In this document: positions 10,870 to 22,908 of the stretch, in pieces
How positions within the stretch are numbered: position 1 is the first letter of the stretch
Layout of the letters: every line of letters begins with the position of its first letter
NCBI GenBank assembly: GCA_030015575.1
Contig: CM057346.1
Coordinates: 115,487,899-115,551,898, forward strand
Direction of reading: 5' to 3'
Length of the DNA stretch: 64,000 nt
DNA from: Agapanthus africanus
Taxonomy: Eukaryota; Streptophyta; Magnoliopsida; Asparagales; Amaryllidaceae
Position numbers and translations under genes: made by a program
Notes under the pieces: model-generated
What the model was told of the DNA's origin: nothing
Database searches by the model: none
The model's input: only the letters and a program-made list of their open reading frames with translations

Positions 10870-12130
10870 TTGTCCGCTCGGATCGATAGGCTCACGATGA
10901 CGGTGGATGTGCTCGCCGGCGTTCAAGCGGCCAGCCGTACCCGCCAAACCGCTGTTACCCTTTCCCGGGATGACGACGTCCACAGGAAGATGGAAGCGCA
11001 CGCTCAGGCCCCCGACCTCAATCACGCTCATCTTGATGTTACCGAGCACCGACGTGCCGATTCCGACGGCCATGACCCGCATGCGGGGAATGATTCCATG
11101 ACCCGTTGGGCGCCGAACAGCTCGACACCCCGATCTCAGGGGAGACCAGGCTATCGCTTCGACGCACGCCGCGTTTTCTCGCCCCTCGAAGAAGTGTCGG
11201 TCAGATCGCCTGGTTCCAGGCAGGACCGACACCCCCCACTTCCGTTGAAGTCATGCGTACGACGAATGTCGGGACTATCCACGAAGGGTTCCTCCGAGGA
11301 TTTAAGGGATGTGATATAACGAAACAAAAATCGTTCCATTCGAGGATTTAAGGGGAGACCAGGCTATCGCTTCGACGCACGCCGCGTTTTCTCGCCCCTC
11401 GAAGAAGTGTCGGTCAGATCGCCTGGTTCCAGGCAGGACCGACGCCCCCCACTTCCGTTGAAGTCATGCGTACGACGAATGTCGGGACTATCCACGAGGG
11501 TTCCTCCGAGGATTTAAGGGATGTGATATAACGAAACAAAAATCGTTCCATCACGCAAGCCCGGAGCAGAGATAACAGGCGCTCTGACTATAAAGAATCC
11601 TCGGGGTATCAACAACGAATCGAGGCCCTCAAAAAGAAAATCGAAGACATACGACAGGATGACCGCGTGGCCGGTGAAGGGGCAAAGTATTCCGCCGATT
11701 CTCTCACAAGTCCCTTTACAGAACAACTACTCGTTGAGCGTGTCTCATCTTAGAACTGTCCAAAGTGACCCTCTTCGACGGGAAGACTGACCCGAAAGAC
11801 CGTTTGGACGCGTTTACGGTGGGCATGAGCTTCCAAGACAACTTGGACGCTGTCCAATGACGTGTTTTTCCTACCACCCTCATCCGCGTTGGCCGGGATT
11901 GGTTCTGAGACCTCACGCCACACCCGATCTCGACCTTTGACGAGCTGGCAATTCAATTCCTCGGTCATTTCTTCGGTAACCGACGACAGAAAAAGACGGT
12001 CGACTACCTGTTCATCATTAAGAGCGGAGATAAGGAATCATTTAAGGGGTACGACACCTGCTTCTACAATGACCTCCTAGAAGTTCCCGAGTACCGCGAC
12101 GAAACGGTTATCACCGCCCTGAGGTCGGGT
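10870..12130 (+). pseudogene. gypsy gag remnant
   Basis: The N-terminal part is open at 10870-11319 (rich in R, D and H). A second segment in another frame from 11756 encodes a Retrotrans_gag-like capsid core, with VTLFDGKTDPKDRLDAF, DELAIQFLGHFF and YLFIIKSGDKESFKGY. In-frame TGA codons sit at 11858-11860 and 11906-11908. A 213-bp tandem duplication (11139-11551) disrupts the region between them. After about 12130 no gag or protease similarity is seen. Confidence 0.75.
11139..11551. repeat. 213-bp tandem duplication inside gag
   Basis: Copy 1 at 11139-11339 and copy 2 at 11352-11551 are almost identical. The 12-base joint (TCGAGGATTTAA) also occurs inside the unit, suggesting a replication slip or template switch during reverse transcription. 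Confidence 0.95.
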
Positions 12131-12501
12131 TTTAGCCCGAGGCGCCGGATCTCGCGCGTTCTTCTGCCCTCCCCCACGGCGTTCCTCCGGAACGGGGTAC
12201 TGCCGAAGCCTTGGCTGAAGGTGCTTGCCGGGGAGCGCGTCCGGAGCAGACCGGGACGAGCTTGCGCCACCACCCTTCCTCTAGGGGCCTTAGCGGCCAT
12301 GGTAGCCATAATCTTCGAGCGATCCATCGGCTCTGTGAGATACACATAAGAAAGAGATCAGCGACCAAAAACAGCAACAAAATTTTGTAAGTCTAAATAG
12401 ATCGGCTAAACCCCTAACTTACCCACAAAGCGCGCGGGACCAAGTCTCATCCAGCTCAAAGCTTGCTCGGAAAGAAGGACATCAGTCCGCTGGATCGGTT
12501 C

Positions 12502-13277
12502 CTATTGAGGCACCATTCTTGCCTCGGGGGCATTCGACTGCCTAACCCTAGGACAGTCAGCCCTATGCCACTTGATGGGTACAGGCCAATCCTCACCCTC
12601 CGGTGGCCTGGCGAAGACAAACTTCTCCTTCCATTCGTGGATGGAAGAAGAGACAACCACTACCCCCGACCCAACCGTCCTACCCATATGTTTTTTGAAT
12701 GAAAGGTACACCCAGCTCGGTTCGTCCTTACTAGTACCGGGATGATTTTTATAGCAAAGAAAAGAAAAGAGGCTCAAATCAAAACGGATCCGATCAATCT
12801 TCAACCGGACCAGAAATCCGAGGAGGATTCTCCACGAATTCGGCATTAGCTGGCCCGAGGTGAGACGGAAACAATGGAGCACGGCACAAATTTCAGGCAA
12901 AAAAGGCAGACACATCCCAACCCGGAACGCCTCCAAGTACAGGGCAATCTTTTTGCCCTGCACCTGATCTGCCCGCTCGCTCTCCCTGGCCAAACGGATT
13001 GAATAGCCAGAGGGGATATGAAAACGAGCCCGGATGTCGGAATGCTTATCTAGATGGTTCAAAACTGAGGGCGCATCGTGAGTATTCCCGTTACGCACCT
13101 TGTGGGCTCTCTTCGCCCCCCCCCCCGATGATGAAGGACAAAGGCGTTGTTTCCCTTAGGGGGCGAGCCCGACACAGAAGACGAAAATGAAGAAGAACTC
13201 TCGGCTATCGGAAGCCGAGGAGGAAGAAGACCCGCTGGACTCAGCTTCAGAAGTTGAATCCTCGTCGCCCGACTCAA
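12502..13277 (-). pseudogene. antisense Transposase_28-like gene within the gypsy element
   Basis: On the strand opposite gag, 13098-12502 encodes about 198 residues. The block from FHIPSGYSIRL through FLPEICAVLHCFRL to LMPNSWRILLGFLVRL fits the plant 'putative gypsy-type transposon' domain (Pfam Transposase_28), whose function is unknown. An acidic and serine-rich N-terminus (A-E-S-S-S-S-F-S-S-S) reads in another frame from 13277, so a frameshift lies near the poly-C run at 13113-13126. A 34-bp exact tandem duplication (13243-13276 and 13277-13310) sits at the upstream edge. Antisense genes of this type are known in plant gypsy elements; here it is broken. Confidence 0.65.
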
Positions 13278-13310
13278 GCTTCAGAAGTTGAATCCTCGTC
13301 GCCCGACTCA
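13243..13310. repeat. 34-bp exact tandem duplication
   Basis: Two adjacent identical 34-base units, each containing CAGAAGTTGAATCCTCGTC. Confidence 0.95.
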
Positions 13311-13921
13311 ACCCCTACTACATCAATAAATATTTCGGAGGAAGACATCTAATATGATTCAAGGAAGGATTGGTCGAGAAAAGTTTTTTTTAGATGAAGT
13401 TCCGGCTTAAGCATATGTGCGCCGGGCAATCTTCAGACGACAAGAGACGACTAGGGCAAAGTATCTGCTGTGGGATGCCCCCTCCCCTATTTATGCACTC
13501 AGCAAGGAGGCATCCAACAACCCAAATCCGTTCCCGCCGAAACGAAGCACCACACCTAGCGGCCACCGGGATCCACATAGTGAACGGCCATTGGATACGC
13601 CCCTTCATGCCAGGATTCGGGTGACAGCCTTTCATGTCCCGCCGCCTGATGGTGGACACGTGGCGAGTAGTCCAACCGTCCGAGTGAGCGAAATGGTGTC
13701 TCCCTTTTAAAGCGCAATCATTTCGCTGATCCACTGACGTCACCAAAAATACACGCATGAATTAAAGCGCTTCGTGAGCCGCCACCTGGACCCAAGGATC
13801 CGAGAGGATTAGCCGCCAAACATCGCATCTTCCTCGGACAACCCGTTGCGGGGAAATCTGAGGCTGAATTGTTAAAAACCGGGCTTAACACTCTCGACCT
13901 AACCCATAAATAGATCAGGGC

Positions 13922-13937
13922 GAGAGTGGGGGGCTAA
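13922..13937 (+). promoter_or_regulatory. polypurine tract
   Basis: GAGAGTGGGGGGCTAA directly precedes the 3' LTR and would prime plus-strand DNA synthesis. The same text occurs in reverse at 32242-32258 beside another LTR. Confidence 0.85.
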
Positions 13938-14728
13938 TGATAAGGCTCACAGATGGGAACTCCAGATTTACGACACGTAGTAGATGACGTGTCGTCCACG
14001 TACGCCCACTAGATTCCTAGGGGCTACGAAGCTGGAATAAGTATGATGCATTGGGGACATTTCTCAGCGCCTCGCCTCTGAGATTGTACCCGACCTTTTA
14101 GAGTACCTCCCCGGAGTACGTTCCCACTTCGGCTGACCGCCAGCCAATAGCTCATCTTCAAGCTATCCTATAGCTGAGACTTCTCAGCTCACTTGCTCGT
14201 TCCCGAGCTATCCTATATTTGAGATTCCTCAGTGCTCCTGTTTGGCCGGGAGCACGGAGCCCGAGCGCCCCCGTAACAGCTCCGTGTATCTCGCCATGAC
14301 GAGATCTCCGCCACTCCACGTTCCGCATCTCACACTAGCATATCTCGTCATTAATGAGCGTATCTCGCCATTAATGGGCGTGTCCCGCTATCGACGCGAA
14401 CGTGACGCATGGGCGTAACGGATGGCGAGAATCTCGTATCGGCTCGCCCCATGCAACCGCTATATAAACCCCTCCTCCAGATGATTCAGGTAAGTCGAAT
14501 TGATTCCAATACATCGCTACCATGCCTTTATTCCTCGGTACTTACTTAATCGTCGGAGGGTCCTACAGTGGTTACCCAACCCGGGACTTGTCTTGCAGGT
14601 AGCTCGGCGTCAATGACTACCCATTGAGATCCACACATTTAACCTTTACTTCCAATCTCAACCGTTCAGAACCGCTTGCAGTAAAATCGACGGAGGACAA
14701 CTACTAAGGGAGATTAGAATCTCCATCA
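13938..14728 (+). repeat. 3' LTR of the gypsy element
   Basis: Direct repeat of 9916-10705 with scattered substitutions and small indels. Begins TGATAAGG and ends CTCCATCA; TATATAAAC lies at about 14461. Confidence 0.9.
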
Positions 14729-15525
14729 TGAGGCCGTCTCTTAGAGACATAGAAGAATTCATTATTCTAGGCAAGTTTTGAACCGGCTCAAGAAGATAGT
14801 GAGCCGGCTCAAGAAGTCCGTCGTCGAGATAATTGCGCAAATTCAGGATTCGAGTTTATCTCGAAATTCAGTTTGGGAGTGGCAGTTTCGTAATTAAGTG
14901 GATCCTATCATATTTCAGATTGTATTTGGGTATAAATATGATACTAGGGTTCAGTTTAAAGGTGCTTGATCATAAAGGATTGTGGAGGCATAAAAACCTC
15001 TCCATAGATCAAGAAGGCCATTAAGGAAAACTTGAAGAGAGAAGAAGGTAGATCTCGTTGGAGATCTTGAAGGAGAGGGTTTTGTCATCTTCTGTAAAGC
15101 TTTCTCTAAAGTTCTTATAAAGTTTTCTCCTCTTTCCCCGTGGTTTTTCCTGTTTGGGTTTTCCATGTTAAATCTCTTTTGTTGCTATTTGATTTTTCTT
15201 TGTTCCTAGTTGTTATTCGTTAAAGGGATTTTAGGATCGATCAGGTTTCCGCACCAACATGTGCATGCTATTGTCATATGATATATACATAGGTACATAT
15301 AATCCTCGATAGTTACCTTTTATTCTTACTGTGCTCGAAACCATTGAGACATGGTTAACCAGTAATTGGATTTCATTTATAAATTGCTTTAAATTATATT
15401 ATTATTGAATTAAATCTAAATGATTTTCACTGTTTCAGTACATGCAGTCTCTCATTTTTTATTAGCACTCTGCTATAGTCAGGGATTAAGCTTTGGTTAC
15501 TTTTTTTTGGTTTCAGGTTTGAGTT

Positions 15526-16265
15526 ATGGAAGACGTTTCTTATGAGATAGTGATGAGGCATAGTGGGCACTGGAGGAAGATCCCAAGAGTGGAGCTAGAT
15601 AGAATAGGGTTAAGAGATCTGGAATGTGTTACTATTTACCAAACATTATGTTTTAAACTTGGTATATCCAGTACCAAGTTTTATCCCTATTAAATACAAG
15701 AGAATCAAGGAAGATAAGGATTATATGGAGATGTTCAATCTTCATATTGTTACCAGAAAAGTGGCAGTGTATCTCACTACCCAAACTGCTTTCTTTCCAA
15801 TGATTACACCATCTAGTCCAAAGCATGTGGCATCCCAAAAGCATGTGGCATTTAACTCCTACCACCGAAGCCCTCACACAAGTGCATCAAGTCAGAACAC
15901 CACGAAGGAGGCCAAGAATTAACAAAGACAACATAAGCAATGTAGAGCATGGCAGCAGCATGTAAGAGAGCCTTCATCATGCAGAGACAAGCCAGCTTAA
16001 AAAAGCCAGAGAAAGAGAAAAGGGGAAGAATCTAGAAGAAATTTTAGAAATGAACTGATAGATGAGCTTCATTATGTTGCCATGGAATCAGAAGATGAAG
16101 GAGAAGAAGAAGAAGAAGCAGAAGTTGAGATAGAAAATTAAGATCTTGCAGAGGATGAATTGGATGACTGCCACTCAGTTGATAACTACCATGATTTGCG
16201 TACTTCTGATGATGATGCAGATGAGGATTTTAATGAAGATGATGGTGATGCTGCTGCTGAAGCTG
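15526..16265 (+). pseudogene. MULE transposase N-terminal fragment
   Basis: After a CAG acceptor-like site at 15513-15515, an ATG at 15526 opens MEDVSYEIVMRHSGHWRKIP with a stop at about 15691. In another frame, PSFIPIKYKRIKEDKDYMEM and HIVTRKVAVYLT resemble the PB1-like N-terminal domain of plant MuDR-type transposases. Further on, 16060-16265 encodes an acidic region (E-D-E-G-E-E-E-E, D-D-D-A-D-E-D-F-N-E-D-D) like the linker that follows this domain. The catalytic DDE region and SWIM zinc finger are absent because the copia LTR at about 16266 cuts the gene. Assignment is by pattern only. Confidence 0.5.
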
Positions 16266-18333
16266 TTGTAAGTAGATGCCCGTGCTTATGTCGCCAACCT
16301 GCGACCAATGCGGAATACAAAACGAAAATTTTCAAATCAAGAGCATGAACTTCTACGACCTAGAATCGAATCCAAAACACTAAACTAGCATACAAGGAGT
16401 TAAACTACTCGGATAGGTTTTAGCTACCTTTGTAGTCGCGTCCTTCGTCTTCTATGCCACTTCTTTAGCACCTAGGTCCACCGGAAACGAGCTTGGGAGT
16501 CGGTCTTTCTTGTCGAAGATGATCCACTCGAGGGAATCCTAATCTAGGCTCTAACTTCACACCTATGATCAAAGTGAAGCAACTAGTGATCAAAACTTGG
16601 TAAGAATTGATCAGTGGAGGCTAATATTTAAGTTGTCTCTCTTTTTCTTTTTCCATTCTCAACTTTCAAAAAATTAATAGAAGAGGAAGAAGCAAAGGGT
16701 GAATGTAACAAAAAAATCAAGCATGGATAATGAAAACCTTACCTCTTCATATTCTTTTCTTTTCATTTATGTTTTGAATGGGTGGAATTATGACTCACCA
16801 TGATGTCAAAAGTCCACACCATTCCAACATGTACCAGAAGAGATGAGAATAGATTAGTGCCACCTCAAGTGTACACACATAAATACACACACACTAATAC
16901 AAGTATATGCTACAAATACATACATCCGTATTCGTATCAAAATACATACATCCGTATTCGTATAAAATATGAATACCCGTATTTATATTAAGATACAAAT
17001 ACCCGTATTTATATTAAGACACAAATACACACATTTATACAAATGTATGTATTCATATAAATACCGTATTCTGTCAAAATACGAATACCGAAAAGAGAGA
17101 TACTAAAATAGATATATAATACTAGCTCATTTTTCATCCAAATGTGATAATCTAGCTATCTTTCAAACTGACTAGTATTAAAAAAATGTTTGATTAAAAG
17201 TATGTGTACAAAAACATGTGTTTTAATCGAACCTAAGTACGTATCAAAATACATACACTACATCCTTTTGCCTGAGCTGGAAAGCTCTCTGTGTGGGACT
17301 CTAAAAATTCGACAATACGCTGGCAGTGGGTTTAACCACAAGCACGTCAGCAACACTAGCTGTACGTAATGGCTAACCAGGTATTGAACGAAAGGAAGGT
17401 CGACAAGAAAACTCGTCCGTATCCCTACTGAGTGAAAGTGACAATCTCCGTACAGTCCGGTCTGTTCGTCTAAGAGTATCGCATATCGGGTCTAGAGAGG
17501 TGGATAAAGTCAGACCCCTAATAACGCGATAAGTCGTATTAGTGTGAAGCCTATCATCTACAGATGAACTACTGATCCAAATCAGTAAATCTCGTCCACC
17601 TTGGCCAAAGATTTCTGGTGATGGCCACCCGTGCACTGTATGCCATCTACCCCCAATACTGGGAGAGACGAATCCTTGACGACACCCGTTTACTGCCTCC
17701 ATATGGGTCGGGACTGTACCCAACTAAAACCTGTTTGCACGACTCAGTAGAGCCGTGGTTGGATAGTAATCAAAGCATAGTGGGAACTAACACGAGACAA
17801 ATGAAGATCTCAGATCGACAGACTAAGCTGTATATATCTCACTAGAGAACTACTGTCTAACAGTAGATATAATACCATCTAGCATGTTCCCGGCGAGTCC
17901 GTTTAGTGTAACTCATAACCTAATGATCGCCTGTATACAATTTTTGGTGACTGACTAACACTAATGGCTGTGAGACCGGTCATCGCCCCTTGTCAGGATC
18001 AAGAAACATATATACTAGTCTACTTTGGAATACCGATGCCCAATATCGATATTCTTACGATTAGGGACATTTAAGGATTTGCTTATAAACTACCTATTTC
18101 TCACAAGTGATTGGCACAATAACCCTTGTAGTCAAGCATGAATCCTATGGGGTCAATCAACATGGAATAGTGATCCGTAATACCACATAATACATATACA
18201 TGATGATAAAGTCAAACCACATAGTATATTATCGTCTCGAGTAAGACTGTTTTACTTGTATAGGTCCTCTTTCAATCATTATAATCGCCTACCTACGATT
18301 ACAATAATTGTTTTGAGGGCATTATAGCCGACA
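16266..18333 (-). repeat. 3' LTR of minus-strand copia element K1
   Basis: On the minus strand, GTGGGAGAT (18342-18334) is a copia PPT directly followed by TGTCGGCTATAATGCCC, the LTR start. The outer end is placed at about 16266 (TGTAAG) by comparison with the related LTR that starts at 62266. Both share text such as TTTTGCCTGAGC, GTACAGTCCGGTCT and ACTGGGAGAGACGAA/ACCGGGAGAGACGAA. A length near 2.07 kb is large for copia and fits the SIRE/Maximus type. A tandem ATAC/CCGTATTCGTAT minisatellite occupies about 16900-17090. Confidence 0.75.
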
Positions 18334-20850
18334 ATCTCCCACTTACACCTAAGGCTTATTATTGCGGTGTCGTATACTCACATCCCGTGTGCTATCGAAC
18401 ACCCAACTTCTCTACTAATCAGTTTCTCAAAGCATATTTGTGAAACATTCGCGTTCGAGAAACAGCCTCAGTGAGTGGATCCGATCCAATGTTTCTATCT
18501 TTATCTCTCTATATCTCAACTATACGGAGAACGACTATCTCTCAAAATAAGCAATACATGTCATAGAACTTGTCTGGATATCTGATAGGACAAAGTTCAT
18601 AAATGAACTCCATAGCCAACAAACTTCTTAGACTGTATCATCCACTGAATTTAATCAGTATCATGTGCCATGTTTATCTTAGTATCCGCTTGGATCACTG
18701 TCTAACATACATCCTCTCAGAAGAGGGTAAATATTAACTCTGACAGCCACTCTGTCATCCAGATCATCTTGGAAGCCTGAAATGATAATCGCCTTCTGCA
18801 GGAGGCCGTCGTTATTCATAACCGATTCCCAATGTTTCTTCAGGATTGGATAAATATCTGCTTATTGCAGCTAGTGTAAAAGCAATATCTGGTGTGGTAC
18901 TTGACATCTCATAATTGACTCAATTGCCTAAGCAAGTGATATGTCAATCATGCAGATCGCTTTCCTCATCAGTCCAGAAGACATCACTTTAGAGAGGCCG
19001 ACTCCATCACCTGCGGGTATACCATCACGTCAGGAGTCATCCATTCTAAAACACTTCAGAATAGTGTCAAAGTATCCAAATTGGAACATTTCCCAAATCT
19101 AGATTTAAAATTATAGATCCAGTCATCAGAATATATGATATTTTATCCAGATTCTTATGTGAAGAAATATCTGTGACAACCACAGTTTAACCGATCATAG
19201 TATAGGAACAACACTTCCTATCAGAAATATGTCATCTAAAAACCAGGACAATACTCTTTACTCAACCTTCTTATCAGGTTTATCTGTTATCTTGATGAAG
19301 TCAAACACTAGGACCGTCACATTAAGAATAGATGAACCATCTCCGCTCTCCTTGCTTTTGTCTATAGACATAAGTATCTTACCTACCACGCTTCCGCTGC
19401 TCCTACTAACTACAACAACCCTTTAGCAGAGTCATACACATGCACTTCTAAATTCAATTTAGAATGACGTTATAGTCATCCACCTACCATGTCTCATAGT
19501 CAAGGACAGCGGTAGTGATAAGCTTGGGTCATCAAAACCTCCCTGTCACCATCTTTGTGGAAACTGAAGTACCTTTCGGGTGGCTGAGCTTGCCTACTAA
19601 ATTTGCGGAGTGGTTAATGAATTGTCGAATCCAATTAAATCCTTAAATTGTACTAAATATTCAGCAACCGTCTGTGGTTCTGAAATCACTTCCAGTTCCA
19701 CCATATCCCTACTAATGTTTTCTGAAAAGAATTTATTTTACTAAAAAGATGGCGGGTCAAGAACAATATAACTATTGATCTTGTAAATGGTAGAATATTG
19801 ACTTTTGTCAAAGTCCGGGATAACCTACAAACTGTCATTACTGAAATGTGCCTTGAATTTATCCGGATTCTGGTTTTAATATAAACCGGACAACTTATAT
19901 ACTTTAACATCGTTAATATATGAATTCATTCTATATCCAATGTAGAAACAAAGACACTAATTTAATTGGAATCAGATTCAAAAATTATGCAGCTGTTTCC
20001 AGTGCATATCGACTAAATGGAAAAAAGGCCATGCAACATTACTCATCAAGGAGCACACCCATGGATAAGTATCTACGTTTATGACTCTGGCAGAATATAT
20101 TCTTTAAGGTCATCGCCCCTACGTTTAAGAAATATTCAGCGTGCACTCAATCAAGATTAGATTGGTTAATCACTTTATGTAATCAGGATGGCTCCTACTG
20201 TTTTCTCGAATTCTTCTTCAAACCCTAAAAGGAGAACTAGTCGGAATCATTTACACCTTATAAGTTCGCTAACCGCTCAACCAGGTCAGTGTTGGTACTC
20301 CAAGGGAGGATCCCCATGCTTTCGCACAGACCTAATTAAATAACCCCATTTCCGCAGAGGCGTAATCTCGTTAACACTTTCTAGAAACCTAATATGTTCG
20401 CTAATCGTGAAGTGAAAAATCTCCTGAGAAGTAAAACCGACTTACAGTGAGAATCGGGACTCAACTATCATTGTGTGATAACCTGACGGAAGCCACTCAA
20501 GCCACCACACTTCAAAAGGTATGCGCATGCCTGACAAATTTCCTTTATATTTGAAACTCCCTGTATAGTTTTTACCCCTAGGACCCAAGTGATCTTGACT
20601 GAGCCAACTATCAAAATGTCCTAGTCAAGTTCAACCCGTCATTATCTTGATTGCATTAAACCCACCCGTACAAGTTCTTGACTGAGCCAAAATGACCGTA
20701 CGACTGCCCTTACTAATCACATCTAATGCTGTAGAAAAACACTACACAGCTACCAAACATTACACCTCGGCTGAGCATGACATACGTATCACGTATACTA
20801 AGCAATACTAATCTGAAATGACGGGGGGCTATGGCTGGTTTTTGGCGAAA
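18334..20850 (-). pseudogene. decayed internal region of copia element K1
   Basis: Minus-strand copia internal sequence is inferred from position behind the PPT and from a recognisable RNase H tail (G-S-D-P-L-T-E-A, about 18490-18450), followed by the usual residues before the PPT. Upstream toward 20850 many stops prevent confident domain calls. No 5' LTR copy was found, so the element is truncated or diverged beyond recognition. Confidence 0.5.
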
Positions 20851-21499
20851 AATCTTTAACGTAATGAACTTGATATCGTTGAAGGAAACTAGTGATTTCG
20901 AAACGTGTGGTTCAGAAATTTGATTCCAACATCTTTTTAGGTTTATTTTCTTTCATTAATTAAAATTAATGCGATCCCATCAATTAAGTTCCTATGCATC
21001 ACAGAAAAACCAAAATAGAATGTGCGTATATGCCACCCGCATTAGCCATGGGGTCCGGAGACTTCACCGTAAAGTTACTTAACTTACGGCAGTGCATGGG
21101 CAGGGCTAGCGCGAGTGCAAAACATATACAATATTTATATATATCATCATAGGCAAATAATAAACATCACATGCATGCGATAATCAAGATGGAATAGCGG
21201 ATAAACTAGGATCCCTGTGTTTCGTTTGAGCCGCAAACAAACACCAACGTTCCCCGGTCGTGTGGATAGCTCGAACATCACCTAAAACAATGACTCCTAC
21301 GAGCGCGTCAAGTTATCCGTCAATTCTAGAAGTGAGGCAACTATTACTCAATGACATGCACCCGCCACTTCATGGAATCTGGTAACTTGAGCACTCCACC
21401 GTGGGTCTATCCTAAACTCCTACAAGTGCGGCAAATAGTGGGAGCGCTCAAATCGGCTTAGCCTCTTGCTTATGAAATCTCATGTTGCTAAGCCTATTT
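20851..21499. other. unassigned sequence between copia remnants
   Basis: No open frame or repeat border can be assigned. It may be the leader of K1 or an LTR fragment of the copia remnant at 21500. Confidence 0.3.
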
Positions 21500-22790
21500 G
21501 AGGTTCCATTCCATTTTGTGACACTGCTAAAGAATTTATGAAAGCTATTGAGGAGCAGTTTATCAGTTCTGATAAAGCCAAAGCTAGCACCCTAATGTCT
21601 AAGTTGTTATCTATGAAATATTCTGGGAACGAAAGCATCCATCAGCATATTATAGAAATGAGAGACATCACTGCTCAGCTTGGTGACATGAAGGTTACCA
21701 TTTCAGATAATTTTTTAGTTCATTTTATTCTAAATTCCTTGCTTATTGAATATGGACCTTTCAAAATCTCCTATAAATAAGGAGAATTGGTGAGTTAATG
21801 ATCTTCTATCCATGCGCGTTTAAGAGAAAGAGAGATTGAAGGGTGAGAATGTGCAATCTGCACATTTGGCTTCTCATCAAAATAAGAAAAGCAAGGGTCC
21901 TTGGAAAAAGATATGGAAGAAGAAGACGTCTAGTGGGAAATACAGTCCGCAAGAAAGGACATAAAAAAAAAGATTGCATCAAGTATAAGAAATGGCTAGA
22001 AAAGAAAGGTATATTGTCACTTGTCTCGTATGAATGCAATTTAATAATTGTTCTTATAAATAGCTGGTGGATTGATTCAGGTGCCTCCGTACACATTACC
22101 AATACCTTGCAGGGCTTTCTGAGTCAAAGAGAGCCAACCCAACATGAGTGAAGTATCTTCTCCGGAAATAAGATGCGTTCACATGTGAAGTAAGTTGGTA
22201 CTTACCGGATAATGCTAGATACTGGGTTTACGCTAGATCTTGTGGACGTATTCTTTGTTCCGTCCTATAGTAAAAGTTTAATTTTTGTTCTTAGGCTTTG
22301 CAAACTTGGTTTTAATTTCATGTTTAATGACTCTAAATTATTATTGAATAAAGACTTTGTTATTGTTGGTTATGGTTACTTATCTGATGGTTTGTATAGA
22401 CTTAATACCATAATATCTTGTAGGAGTTTTTATTTGTTCAATATAATTTAATTGGCAATAAACGTGGTTTGGTTTCTAATCAATCCTATATCCTTTGGCG
22501 GTTAGGACATATCTAAGGAAAGAATTCAAAGGTTAGTGAAGGATGGAGTTTTAGGACCCATCGATTTCACAAATTCTGAAATATGTGTGGACTGCTTAAA
22601 GGCTAAGCAGACCAACACCTTCAAAAAGAATGCCAAAAGGAGCACTGTAACACTTGAAATTGTGCATACGGATGTGTGTGGACCATTTTCTCCGTTCTAC
22701 ACAGAGAAAAGTATTTTGTCACCTATTTTAACGACTGCTCACGGTATATGTAACTCTATTTATGTCATGCCTCTCTTCCCAAAATACCTA
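21500..22790 (+). pseudogene. copia gag-protease-integrase fragment K3
   Basis: A plus-strand Ty1/copia fragment in several frames. Gag: 21538-21780 includes LLSMKYSGNESIHQHIIEM and DNFLVHFILNSL. A zinc-knuckle relic at about 21947-21985 (K-K-G-H-K-K-K-D-C) has lost its first cysteines. The protease motif WWIDSGASVHI is intact near 22068-22100. The GAG-pre-integrase segment and start of the integrase (LEIVHTDVCGPF) lie at 22536-22690. Similarity stops near 22790, before the second catalytic aspartate of integrase, and RT, RNase H and LTRs are missing. Confidence 0.8.
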
Positions 22791-22800
22791 AAACGCGGGA

Positions 22801-22908
22801 CGTATCGCCGAAGTGAAGTGGCATGGAGTAGTGGCGGAGAGAGGAGGAAAAATGATGGACCTACTAGTTCTTGCAATAGTATAACAACCGTATCGCCGAA
22901 GTGAAGTG
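22801..22908. repeat. 20-bp direct repeat pair at the K3 break
   Basis: CGTATCGCCGAAGTGAAGTG occurs exactly at 22801-22820 and 22889-22908. The first copy lies at the point where copia similarity ends, so it may mark a rearrangement or a small insertion. Confidence 0.9.

Larger units (their letters stand above)
9916..14728 (+). mobile_element. non-autonomous Ty3/gypsy element with gag only
   Basis: A 4.8 kb element with two 790-bp LTRs, PBS, a broken gag, an antisense gene and a PPT, but no protease, RT, RNase H or integrase sequence. It sits within the solo LTR; flanks TGAGC (9911-9915) and TGAGG (14729-14733) match at four of five bases, as for an old target-site duplication. Mobilisation would have needed enzymes from an autonomous relative. 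Confidence 0.85.
9792..15259 (+). mobile_element. copia-like solo LTR, split by a gypsy insertion
   Basis: Parts 9792-9915 and 14729-15259 together make about 655 bp, starting TGTTG and ending CCAACA. The right part has a TATA box (TATAAATATG, about 14931) and the CCGTGGTTTTTCC text typical of plant copia LTRs. Flanks TATGC (9787-9791) and TGTGC (15260-15264) could be a 5-bp target duplication with one change. No PBS or PPT with internal domains adjoins it, hence solo LTR. Confidence 0.6.
9091..16265 (+). mobile_element. MULE remnant, interrupted by nested LTR elements
   Basis: The left end starts GGGTTTTTTTTT and continues through a CCCC-containing, A-rich terminal region (TAAGCCCCTTCAAACTT) of the kind seen at plant Mutator-like elements. 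A CT-rich leader follows (about 9300-9415). After the nested insertions (9792-15259), a transposase N-terminus is recognisable at 15526-16265. The right end is missing because a copia LTR begins at about 16266. Superfamily assignment rests on terminus style and the protein fragment. Confidence 0.6.

Noticed and set aside
17373-17845. Frames on both strands in 17.3-17.9 kb
   Set aside because: The segment is LTR of copia element K1, matched by the K2 LTR at 63.4-64.0 kb, where the frames are not kept.
20851-21499. Possible 5' LTR of K1
   Set aside because: It does not repeat the 16266-18333 sequence, so an LTR call is not supported.
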